Shown: positions 1-5,796, numbered from the stretch's first letter. The stretch is DNA of 6,778 bases from an uncultured Lachnospiraceae bacterium (GCA_910579325.1 CAJTTU010000140.1:1-6778); one strand, 5' to 3'. The notes: a model not told the origin generated them from the sequence alone. Numbers and translations: made by a program.

Positions 1-55
1 TCTTATTACATTTGATTTTTTTCTTTTGGCATTGGCTCTGACACAAATTTATGGT

Positions 56-75
56 AAAAATCAGGAGTATCCCCT
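56..75 (-). terminator. Weak possible terminator after the permease gene
   Basis: On the minus strand AGGGG and CTCCT can pair (five pairs, one of them G-T) around a 3-base loop, followed 2 bases later by five T residues. It lies 27 bases past the permease stop, the right place to end the operon, but the stem is short. No gene on the minus strand begins in the remaining 55 bases. Confidence 0.3.
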
Positions 76-101
76 CTTTAAACCGGAAAAATTATCCAGT
101 A

Positions 102-2465
102 TCACGCCCCCTGATTATACTGACTCTGATGAATCCCCTTCAGACTGACATAAGAAATCAGCAGAGGAATCAAAATCACCCCCGCGGCAAACAGCAAAGC
201 CGGAATCACCGGAATCCGGTATACCATATATCCGGCAATCCGCCGAAGCAGACTGACGACGACATATCCCGTTCCGCCTCCGATCGCCAGCGTGATCAGG
301 ATCGCCGGGAGTACCAGCAGGACATTTTCCCAAAACAGCATGGCTCTGATCTGTCTTTCCTCCATGCCAATCGCTTCCAGCACGGCAAATTCTTTTCTGC
401 GGGTGGCAATATTTCCGATTGTCAGATTCACCAGATTCAGCACGCTGAATAAAACCACAAAGGCCGAAAGCCCGTAAATCTGCGTTTTACCCTTTCGTAT
501 ATCCGCCGAATCATCCGCCATCCTCTCCCGCAGCGTCAGAAGAGCGAGATCCGGAAAGGACTCTGTCAGGGCACGGATGGCATCCTCCGTCTGCTCTCCG
601 TATTCCTCGTAATCCTCCGTCGAAATCCGAAAGGCAACGGCGGTATTCATATCGCCCCATAGCTTTTTCATCGTCTGATCCGTCATGGCAACGTTATACC
701 CTCTGTCCGAGGACACCATACCGGGAGCAAGCGCCGCGATTTCCAGCTCCGTCTCATGTTCCTCCCCATCAAACCAGTGCAGCGTGATACGGTCGCCCAC
801 CTGAAAGGATATGCCGTTGATCTGGGAGATAAATGTATTGTTGGTAATAAAAAGGGCATCCTTTTCACACAGTTCCCCATAATCCGGATTACCCTCCGCC
901 TCCATCCGGTAAAAATCCTCCGAATTTTCTGTCAGCCGGTAAAACCCCTGTACCCAGGAAGCGCCCTGAAACTCGATGGTTCCAAAGGCCCCATGCTCTG
1001 TTTTCACAGACTTTACATGGGGAATTGCCAGCAGCTTTTCCTCCAGTTCTTTGCCTAAATGCCCGGTCAGCTGCATTCCGGTGAGCCCATAGGGGAGCGG
1101 CGAATGGGCATTGTACAGATAGGTGATCACATATTCCGCATCGGCAAAATCACCGGTCCTCGAAAAAGCCTTTTCATCCCATGCATACAGATAAGAAGCC
1201 GCAATCATAAAAAGGATTCCGCCGAAGGCAATGGACAGGGTCATCAGCCTTTGTTTCTTCATATTTCTTCCCTGACCAATCTGCGCCATGGTAAAAGGCG
1301 TCAGTTTTTTATTTTTCCTTACATTTCCATCTTCTTCCTCCACAACCCTTGACGCTTCAATCGGTGAAATCTTTGCCGCGATAGCCGCCGGTTTGCCGGC
1401 TGAAATCTGCACCATCAGGAATCCGAATATGCCTGTTACCGCCGCCGTCAGCAGATAGCCGCTTAAGCTCCACCCCTCCGGTTCCAGAAAGCAGGCGATC
1501 AGGCCGCCCAGGACCAACGCCGCCGGAACCGAGCCCGCGCACAGCCAGAAGCCTTCCAGCCGCACCATTTTCCTGATCTGTTTTTCGGTCATGCCTATGG
1601 TCTGCAGCTGGCCGATCTGCTGCGCGCGCGAGGTGACGGACAGATAAAAAATCGTGTAAATCACAATGCCGCCTGCCGCCAGAATCACCAGCGAGATCAG
1701 AAGCATTGCCTGGAAAACAGGATTGCCCTCCTGCAAAGATTCCTGAAACCTGCCATTTATATTCACATCGGAACGTCTCACGCCATAATCGGCGGCGATC
1801 TGATAGGCGACTGTCTCAAAGACCGAGGCCTCCATCTGGCCTGCGTCTCTGATCCGCACAAGGGCAGTCCAGGGAATCTCCCTTACAGGCAGCCCTTTGT
1901 CCGCATATTCTCCGGACACATAGACCGGATATACGGACAGCTTCCGCCCTCTGTCGGTATAGCCGCAGAGGACAAATTCCTCCTGCCTATCCCCCGCCGT
2001 TAATGTCAGCTTCTCTCCGATTTTACATTCCTTTCCCAGCTGCTCCATAAACGCCCGGTCCACGACAATCTCGTCATACCGCTCTGGTTCCTTCCCCTCC
2101 GCCGGCACATATGTCCGTATCTGCTCCGCCTGGCTTTTCTGATAAGTAAAGCTATATTTCACGCCGTCGGTTTCAAAGGCTTCCCCTCCCTCTTTATATG
2201 GAAGCAACAGCTCTATCCTTTCATCTTTGGCGGCCTGTTCCATCTGCTGCTTGGTCATATTCATATACATTACATGCTGCATCTGTCCAAGCATCCGCCG
2301 CTCCGCCGTCTGCGTTTCCTGTAAAAACAGCATAATGGTCAGAACAAAGGTCAGGGAAAGGGTGATGGTCAGAACCGAAAAAAATGTGTACAGCTTTTTC
2401 CCCGCCAGATTGCTCCTTGCGATCCGATAAATAATCCTGCTGTTATTATTTGCGTCCAGCCTCAT
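102..2465 (-). CDS. FtsX-type ABC transporter permease, two-half, eight predicted membrane helices
   Basis: This is the integral membrane subunit of an ABC transporter of the MacB/FtsX superfamily, acting in the cytoplasmic membrane with the ATPase encoded just upstream. The 787 residues form two similar halves. Hydrophobic helices lie near residues 26-48, 252-276, 304-326, 335-356, 408-428, 662-686, 711-739 and 752-775, with large extracellular domains at about 50-250 and 430-660. Each half carries the FtsX-type cytoplasmic loop: IGQLQTIGMTEKQIRKM (284-300) and FAVLEAIGMEERQIRAM (693-709). I start at the ATG at 2465 because AGGTGA (2476-2471) lies 5 bases before it. A GTG at 2474 would add three residues and overlap the ATPase stop as GTGA, but its nearest purine run is only 3 bases away. 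The substrate is unknown; this family exports peptides or lipids, or performs mechanical work on the envelope. The layout is not that of BceB, which has about ten helices and one large loop. Family call is firm, function is not. Confidence 0.93.
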   Translation of the reverse strand: MRLDANNNSRIIYRIARSNLAGKKLYTFFSVLTITLSLTFVLTIMLFLQETQTAERRMLGQMQHVMYMNMTKQQMEQAAKDERIELLLPYKEGGEAFETDGVKYSFTYQKSQAEQIRTYVPAEGKEPERYDEIVVDRAFMEQLGKECKIGEKLTLTAGDRQEEFVLCGYTDRGRKLSVYPVYVSGEYADKGLPVREIPWTALVRIRDAGQMEASVFETVAYQIAADYGVRRSDVNINGRFQESLQEGNPVFQAMLLISLVILAAGGIVIYTIFYLSVTSRAQQIGQLQTIGMTEKQIRKMVRLEGFWLCAGSVPAALVLGGLIACFLEPEGWSLSGYLLTAAVTGIFGFLMVQISAGKPAAIAAKISPIEASRVVEEEDGNVRKNKKLTPFTMAQIGQGRNMKKQRLMTLSIAFGGILFMIAASYLYAWDEKAFSRTGDFADAEYVITYLYNAHSPLPYGLTGMQLTGHLGKELEEKLLAIPHVKSVKTEHGAFGTIEFQGASWVQGFYRLTENSEDFYRMEAEGNPDYGELCEKDALFITNNTFISQINGISFQVGDRITLHWFDGEEHETELEIAALAPGMVSSDRGYNVAMTDQTMKKLWGDMNTAVAFRISTEDYEEYGEQTEDAIRALTESFPDLALLTLRERMADDSADIRKGKTQIYGLSAFVVLFSVLNLVNLTIGNIATRRKEFAVLEAIGMEERQIRAMLFWENVLLVLPAILITLAIGGGTGYVVVSLLRRIAGYMVYRIPVIPALLFAAGVILIPLLISYVSLKGIHQSQYNQGA

Positions 2466-2470
2466 TCCGA

Positions 2471-3142
2471 TCACCTGCCTTCCGAGATCCGCCCGTCCTC
2501 GATGCGGATCGCCCGGTCCGCAACCTGAGCAATCTCATCATTGTGGGTAATCATCACAATGGTCTGGTGGAACCTTTTTCCGGTGGCCTGCAACAGCCCG
2601 ATTACCTCCTGGCTGGTACGGCTGTCCAGATTCCCGGTTGGCTCGTCGGCCAGGATGATGGCCGGCTTGGTAATCAGCGCCCTTGCGATTGCCGTCCGCT
2701 GCTGCTGGCCGCCGGAAAGCTTGCCCGGCTTTCTGTAAAGCTTGTCCGCAAGCCCCAGCGCCCTGACAATATCCTGAAGATACCGCTGATCCACGCTCCG
2801 TCCGTCCAGCTCTACCGGAAGGACGATATTATCATAAACGGTCAGATGAGGGATCAGATTGTAATTCTGAAACACAAACCCGATCTTTCTCCTACGGAAT
2901 ACAGTCAGCTCATTCCTCCCCATCCCGGACAGCTCCTGCCCGTCCACCGTCACGCTTCCGCCCGTAGGCGTATCCAGCCCGCCCAGCATATGGAGCAGCG
3001 TGCTTTTCCCCGAACCGGAGGTTCCCACAACCGCCGTAAAGCTCCCCTGCTCAATCGCAAGGGTAATGCCGTCAAGGGCTTTGACAACCAGCGGCTCCGT
3101 TCCGTAATACTTGGTTAGATTGTCTGTCTGTAAAATATTCAT
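2471..3142 (-). CDS. ABC transporter ATP-binding protein, LolD/MacB-type
   Basis: This 223-residue cytoplasmic ATPase powers the adjacent FtsX-type permease. All nucleotide-binding motifs are intact: Walker A GTSGSGKST (40-48, Lys46), Q-loop Gln92 in FVFQNYNLIP, signature LSGGQQQR (142-149), Walker B IILADEP (162-168, catalytic Glu167), D-loop NLD (171-173) and switch His200. The length and the LSGGQQQR/ADEPTGNLD wording are typical of the LolD/MacB/FtsE/BceA group. The ATG at 3142 is preceded by AAAGGAG (3158-3152) with 9 bases of spacing. Its stop codon lies 5 bases before the permease ATG, so the two are translationally coupled and probably form a complex of two ATPases with one two-half permease. 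A TATAAT box and direct repeats lie upstream (3224-3279), suggesting control by the neighbouring response regulator. Family assignment is secure; the transported substrate cannot be read from the sequence. Confidence 0.96.
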   Translation of the reverse strand: MNILQTDNLTKYYGTEPLVVKALDGITLAIEQGSFTAVVGTSGSGKSTLLHMLGGLDTPTGGSVTVDGQELSGMGRNELTVFRRRKIGFVFQNYNLIPHLTVYDNIVLPVELDGRSVDQRYLQDIVRALGLADKLYRKPGKLSGGQQQRTAIARALITKPAIILADEPTGNLDSRTSQEVIGLLQATGKRFHQTIVMITHNDEIAQVADRAIRIEDGRISEGR

Positions 3143-3223
3143 GTCTGGTTTCTCCTTTAATCAAAGTTCATCAATGATTTAAATTTAACATCTGCCCGCC
3201 CTGGCGCAGGACATGATACTTTC

Positions 3224-3229
3224 ATTATA
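3224..3229 (-). promoter_or_regulatory. -10 box of a probable activator-dependent promoter for the ABC operon
   Basis: A perfect TATAAT lies on the minus strand, predicting a start near 3217 and a leader of about 75 bases before the ATPase ATG. The hexamer at the expected -35 position (3252-3247, ACCGGA) matches TTGACA at one base only, and spacings of 16 or 18 are no better. Direct repeats occupy the spacer and the region upstream, so an activator is likely needed. Confidence 0.6.
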
Positions 3230-3279
3230 AAAGGAGATGTTATCAATCCGGTTTCTGTTTTAAAGGGGAATGTTATCAA
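3228..3279. repeat. Pair of 19-bp direct repeats, 33 bp apart; candidate response-regulator operator
   Basis: Copies at 3228-3246 and 3261-3279 match at 16 of 19 positions and share the perfect core ATGTTATCAA on the plus strand (TTGATAACAT in the direction of transcription; 3237-3246 and 3270-3279). A spacing of 33 bp is close to three helical turns, so both copies face nearly the same side. Tandem direct repeats are the normal target of OmpR/PhoB-family regulators, one of which is encoded next door. The repeat is seen; the binder is inferred. Confidence 0.7.
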
Positions 3280-3304
3280 AAATGAAACAATTACGAAATA
3301 TGGC

Positions 3305-4399
3305 TTACAAGACCTGATTCATCGGAAGGAATATGGAAAAAGCGGAGCCTTCTCCCGGTACGGAACGCACCATCACATACCCGCCCTCACGCATTACGAT
3401 ATTTCTGGCAATATACAGGCCCAGTCCCAGTCCGCCAGTATTCCGGGTGGAATCCTCACGGTAAAACCGTTTGAATATATCATTGTAATGAGCAGGAGAA
3501 ATGCCTTTTCCCGTGTCCCGGATTCTGATTTCCGCATACAGTTCTCCCTGATGGACGTCGATACGAATCTGTCCCCCTTCTGACGTATATTTCACCGCAT
3601 TGTCCAGGATATTTCCGATGGCCTCCGCCGTCCATTTGACATCATGGAATGCCTTTATGGCCGGATCACAGCAGACAGACAGGCCAAGCTGTTTTCGGTC
3701 TGCCTGCCGGACAATGCCGTCAACGGAAATCGTCAGCGTATGAAAAATACTGCCATCCTCAATATGCAGCCGTATCAGATCGCTTTCCAGACGGGATGCC
3801 TTGATCAGCGAATCGATCAGAAATTCCAGCTTTTCCAGCTGCCGCTCTGTGATCTCCATAAATTTTTCCGCCTCCTCTTCGGAAAGCCTCGGTTCCTTAA
3901 GCATGTCCTGGTACATGCGGATATTGGACAAGGGGGTTTTCACCTGATGGGCAATCTCGGAGATGGTCTTTTGCAGCTTTTCTTTTTCCTGCTCGCTCTC
4001 AGACAGGCGGCTACGGGTAATGTCCTCCAGTTTTTCCAGTTCCATGATCAGCTTAGAGGACAGGGTCTCCTGGTTGTGATAACGACCGTAATCTTCATAA
4101 CGAGCATAATCATCATTATCATTTTGATAACAGACGTACCCGTCTCTGTCATTTCCATCCCATATCATTTGATCAGCCTTTCGGCATATTTCCTCCGAAA
4201 AATCCACAAATCTTTTGCGAAAATACAGATAATATCCGATACCCAGAACGCAGAGAAGGAATAAAAGTGCAAAAGCAATCCATTTTATCCTGCCTGCTGG
4301 CAGCTGCGTCCCAAAAAACACGCAGCCTGCCACTGTTAGAAAAACATGGCCAGCCAGCAATATGCTTTTAAACGCATTCATCCGGATTCTTCTTTTCAT
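3305..4399 (-). CDS. Sensor histidine kinase with two membrane helices and almost no extracellular loop
   Basis: This 364-residue membrane kinase autophosphorylates and passes phosphate to the response regulator encoded upstream. Two helices (about 11-30 and 38-60) are joined by only about seven residues, so there is no extracellular sensor domain, as in the intramembrane-sensing kinases of Firmicutes (BceS group). A cytoplasmic linker (about 61-145) holds a Asp/Asn/Tyr-rich stretch (81-109), then a charged, probably coiled-coil segment. HisKA follows with phosphoacceptor His151 in EIAHQVKTPL. The HATPase_c domain has an N-box (Glu259, Asn263, Asn267), G1 box DTGKG (295-299), F-box near 309-312 and G2 box GGLGLGL (322-328), so catalysis should be intact. 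The ATG at 4399 overlaps the regulator's TGA as ATGA; a second Met at residue 7 is less likely. The signal is probably a membrane perturbation or the state of a partner protein, perhaps the downstream transporter; that is inference. Confidence 0.94.
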   Translation of the reverse strand: MKRRIRMNAFKSILLAGHVFLTVAGCVFFGTQLPAGRIKWIAFALLFLLCVLGIGYYLYFRKRFVDFSEEICRKADQMIWDGNDRDGYVCYQNDNDDYARYEDYGRYHNQETLSSKLIMELEKLEDITRSRLSESEQEKEKLQKTISEIAHQVKTPLSNIRMYQDMLKEPRLSEEEAEKFMEITERQLEKLEFLIDSLIKASRLESDLIRLHIEDGSIFHTLTISVDGIVRQADRKQLGLSVCCDPAIKAFHDVKWTAEAIGNILDNAVKYTSEGGQIRIDVHQGELYAEIRIRDTGKGISPAHYNDIFKRFYREDSTRNTGGLGLGLYIARNIVMREGGYVMVRSVPGEGSAFSIFLPMNQVL

Positions 4400-5079
4400 C
4401 GCCGTTCCCCATCAACCCACCGATATCCCATTCCATAAATGGTTTTAATACAATCCGATTCCCCATCACTGATTTTGCTTCTTAAGCGGCTGATATTCAA
4501 AGACAACGTATGCTCATTCACAAAGTTCCCTTTGCTGTCCCATATATGCTCCAGCAGAACCTCCTTCGTCAAAATATGCCCCCGGTTTTGGATTAAACAC
4601 TGAAGAAGGGCAAATTCCGTAGGAGTCAAAGCCAAAAGGGTTCCATTCTTCCGCACAGTCCTCTTTTCAAAATCAACCGCCAGCTTTCCAAAAAAATACC
4701 GGGAGCTTTCCCTTCTCCCGGCGCATCTGCGCAGCACGGCCTGTATCTTCTCCATAACGATCTGAACGCGGAAGGGCTTCGTAATATAATCGTCCGCCCC
4801 CAGCCGGTATCCCCCGATAATTTCATCATCCAGGTCACGGGCGGTCAGGAACATAAAGGGCATCCCACAGGGTGCGATCCTGTCCTTCGCGAACTGAAAG
4901 CCGTCGCCGTCCGGCAGATTCACATCCAGCACGATCAGATCAAAAGAATCCTCCGCCAGCAGCTTTTCCGCTTCCGTCAGGGTATAGGCAGGGACGGGGA
5001 TAATTTCTCTCTTTTGCAGGTTATAGCATAAACCGCCGTTTAATATCTCGTCGTCTTCAACGATCAATACCTTGTTCAT
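4396..5079 (-). CDS. OmpR/PhoB-type response regulator
   Basis: This 227-residue cytoplasmic DNA-binding regulator is the partner of the kinase that overlaps its 3' end by 4 bases. The receiver domain (about 1-115) has acidic-pocket residues Asp9 and Asp10, phosphoacceptor Asp52 in LIVLDVNLPDG, Thr79 in FLTARD and Lys101 in ITKPF. A winged-helix domain follows (about 127-225), with the typical LTPTEFALL, the recognition-helix region NISRLRSKI and the GMGYRW wing ending. The frame opens earlier, but I choose the ATG at 5079 because the protein then begins with the usual MNKVLIVEDDE; upstream Met codons lie inside higA and lack a ribosome site. The site used is probably AGGCGG (5088-5083), only 3 bases from the ATG and overlapping the higA TAG. 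No terminator separates it from higBA, so it may be read from the toxin-antitoxin promoter. The likely target is the repeat pair before the ABC genes, which is inference. Confidence 0.95.
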   Translation of the reverse strand: MNKVLIVEDDEILNGGLCYNLQKREIIPVPAYTLTEAEKLLAEDSFDLIVLDVNLPDGDGFQFAKDRIAPCGMPFMFLTARDLDDEIIGGYRLGADDYITKPFRVQIVMEKIQAVLRRCAGRRESSRYFFGKLAVDFEKRTVRKNGTLLALTPTEFALLQCLIQNRGHILTKEVLLEHIWDSKGNFVNEHTLSLNISRLRSKISDGESDCIKTIYGMGYRWVDGERR

Positions 5080-5082
5080 ATG

Positions 5083-5089
5083 CCGCCTA
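5083..5089 (-). promoter_or_regulatory. higA stop codon overlapping the response-regulator ribosome binding site
   Basis: On the minus strand TAGGCGGCAT precedes the regulator ATG at 5079. TAG (5089-5087) ends higA and AGGCGG (5088-5083) is the likely, somewhat poor and tightly spaced, ribosome site. Ribosomes finishing higA would terminate on it, which implies translational coupling of the antitoxin and the regulator. Confidence 0.6.
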
Positions 5090-5383
5090 TCCATACTGAT
5101 ATACGGAGATATTTTTAATATCATCCTCTATCAGTATTTTTGTATTTCTAATATCAATATCATTCTGAAGCTCAAGAAAATATTTATCGGAAACTCCAAA
5201 AAATTTCGCAAGCCTGATCGATGTATCTGCCGTTATTTTTCGCCTGTCATGTAAAATATCCTGGATTCTGGAAACCGGCACATGAATTTCCCGGGCCAGA
5301 CGATATGCTGACAATCCCAGAGGCAGCATAAACTCTTCCAGTAATATCTCACTCATCCTGGGCGTTTCAATAAAATCCGCCAT
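5087..5383 (-). CDS. higA: HigA-type antitoxin, XRE-family helix-turn-helix
   Basis: This 98-residue antitoxin should bind and neutralise the HigB toxin encoded just upstream and repress their shared promoter. A Cro/C1-type helix-turn-helix spans about residues 24-63, running from LSAYRLAREI through VSRIQDILHDRR to IRLAKFFGVS. The following KYFLELQNDIDI segment matches the usual HigA ending of the family (SPEFWLNLQ in many members). The ATG at 5383 is preceded by AGGAGG (5395-5390) with 6 bases of spacing; an in-frame ATG at 5398 has no ribosome site and would itself contain this Shine-Dalgarno. Toxin-first order with the antitoxin second is characteristic of higBA. This strong site, next to a toxin with no leader, fits the need for excess antitoxin. 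The gene is AT-rich compared with its neighbours; one 60-base stretch of its 3' end (5101-5160) has only 13 G+C. Confidence 0.9.
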   Translation of the reverse strand: MADFIETPRMSEILLEEFMLPLGLSAYRLAREIHVPVSRIQDILHDRRKITADTSIRLAKFFGVSDKYFLELQNDIDIRNTKILIEDDIKNISVYQYG

Positions 5384-5389
5384 AACAAC

Positions 5390-5395
5390 CCTCCT
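5390..5395 (-). promoter_or_regulatory. Ribosome binding site deciding the higA start
   Basis: AGGAGG on the minus strand lies 6 bases before the ATG at 5383. It overlaps the alternative ATG at 5398-5396, which therefore cannot be the main start. It sits in the short gap between the higB stop and higA. Confidence 0.85.
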
Positions 5396-5404
5396 CATAC
5401 AACG

Positions 5405-5686
5405 CTAATGATAATCCACTATTTCAACATCATAAAAACGATTCCCATCCGGCCTGAAACATATCCTATATCGACTGTTAATTCTAATACTATACTGTCC
5501 TTTCCTGCTGCCCTCTAATTCTTCCAGATGATTCGCCGGAGGAACTCTCAAATCTTCTATGTTTTGCGCATTGTCAATCATCATTAACTTTCTTAATGCG
5601 GTCTTTTGTATTGATTGTGGTAATTTTCTTGAGAATATCTGATGATATACCTTTTCTGTTTCTCTGTCAGCAAACGTTTTTATCAT
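5405..5686 (-). CDS. higB: HigB-type toxin, RelE-superfamily mRNA interferase
   Basis: This 93-residue protein is predicted to cut mRNA on the ribosome and slow growth when HigA is lost. It opens with MIKTFADRETEKVY, the usual HigB start, and has the RelE-type fold signature RYRICFRPDGNRFYDVEIVDYH-like ending. Known catalytic residues of Proteus HigB (His54 and Asp90-Tyr91-His92, from memory of the family) correspond to His53 and Asp91-Tyr92-His93 here, so the active site looks complete. Length is close to the family's usual 92 or so. There is no Shine-Dalgarno before the ATG: the -10 box ends 6 bases upstream, so the transcript probably starts at the ATG itself. It precedes higA by 21 bases and follows the htpG terminator. 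Its AT-rich composition and its place between housekeeping htpG and a two-component operon suggest acquisition by transfer, which is inference. Confidence 0.92.
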   Translation of the reverse strand: MIKTFADRETEKVYHQIFSRKLPQSIQKTALRKLMMIDNAQNIEDLRVPPANHLEELEGSRKGQYSIRINSRYRICFRPDGNRFYDVEIVDYH

Positions 5687-5692
5687 GTTCTT

Positions 5693-5721
5693 ATTATACC
5701 TGGTATACGTGTATATGTCAA
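5693..5721 (-). promoter_or_regulatory. Consensus sigma-A promoter of higBA
   Basis: A perfect -35 (TTGACA, 5721-5716) and a perfect -10 (TATAAT, 5698-5693) are separated by exactly 17 bases on the minus strand. Counting 7 bases from the end of the -10 places the start site at 5686, the A of the higB ATG. Such a strong promoter needs repression, which the overlapping inverted repeats could provide. No terminator is visible between here and the kinase gene, so it may also drive the two-component system. Confidence 0.88.
5695..5715. promoter_or_regulatory. Candidate HigA operator: two overlapping inverted repeats in the higBA promoter
   Basis: Two palindromes share bases 5704-5707. The first, TATACC-T-GGTATA (5695-5707, 6-bp arms), covers most of the -10 box. 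The second, TATAC-GT-GTATA (5704-5715, 5-bp arms), fills the rest of the spacer up to the -35. Binding by the HigA helix-turn-helix dimer here would block RNA polymerase. The repeats are seen directly; the assignment to HigA is inferred from the autorepression typical of higBA loci. Confidence 0.7.
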
Positions 5722-5755
5722 TTTAAAATGACGAATACCTACGAAGATAATTCAT

Positions 5756-5796
5756 AAAAAATCAGGCTGGCAGTCTTTTCCACTGCCCGCCTGATT
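5756..5796 (-). terminator. Intrinsic terminator of htpG
   Basis: On the minus strand, AATCAGGC pairs with GCCTGATT (8 perfect pairs). After one mismatch, a further GGCAGT/ACTGCC stem follows, with a GGAAAAG loop, and T residues come directly after the stem (5756-5760 as A on the plus strand). It lies 43 bases past the htpG stop and just before the higB promoter, so it insulates the toxin-antitoxin unit from htpG transcription. The stem has no T-run on the plus-strand side, so it acts in one direction. Confidence 0.92.

Larger units (their letters stand above)
3143..3304 (-). other. Regulatory intergenic region between the kinase and the ABC genes
   Basis: The 162 AT-rich bases hold no gene. 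In the direction of transcription they contain the direct repeats, the TATAAT box, a small GC-rich island with short inverted repeats (3191-3210), a 10-bp palindrome TTAAATTTAA (3178-3189 region) and the AAAGGAG site of the ATPase. No convincing terminator follows the kinase stop, so some read-through from the two-component genes into the ABC genes is possible. Confidence 0.65.

Noticed and set aside
2450..3118. A 222-residue plus-strand open frame opposite the ABC ATPase
   Set aside because: It is the antisense shadow of an intact ATPase with all motifs; its translation is rich in Pro, Arg and Gln, with no recognisable domain and no ribosome site.
4070..4135. A tandem DNA repeat or CRISPR-like pattern in the kinase linker region
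   Set aside because: The ATAA/CATCAT pattern is short, irregular and explained by Asp/Asn/Tyr codons in an intact kinase frame; there are no spaced identical repeats.
3644..4264. A 206-residue plus-strand open frame opposite the histidine kinase
   Set aside because: It lies wholly within the kinase gene on the other strand; low-complexity runs (Leu/Phe, Ile) mirror the kinase codons and no start signal is seen.
5079..5124. A longer response regulator starting at 5124
   Set aside because: The extra 15 residues overlap higA, have no ribosome site and precede the standard receiver-domain start MNKVLIVEDDE.
5100..5180. A possible internal promoter for the regulator in the AT-rich end of higA
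   Set aside because: Several TTGATA-like and TATT-like words occur, but no pair with 16-18 base spacing has both hexamers near consensus; AT-richness alone explains them.
5384..5398. A longer HigA starting at the ATG at 5398
   Set aside because: The codons at this ATG form the AGGAGG ribosome site for the ATG at 5383, and nothing ribosome-like lies before 5398.
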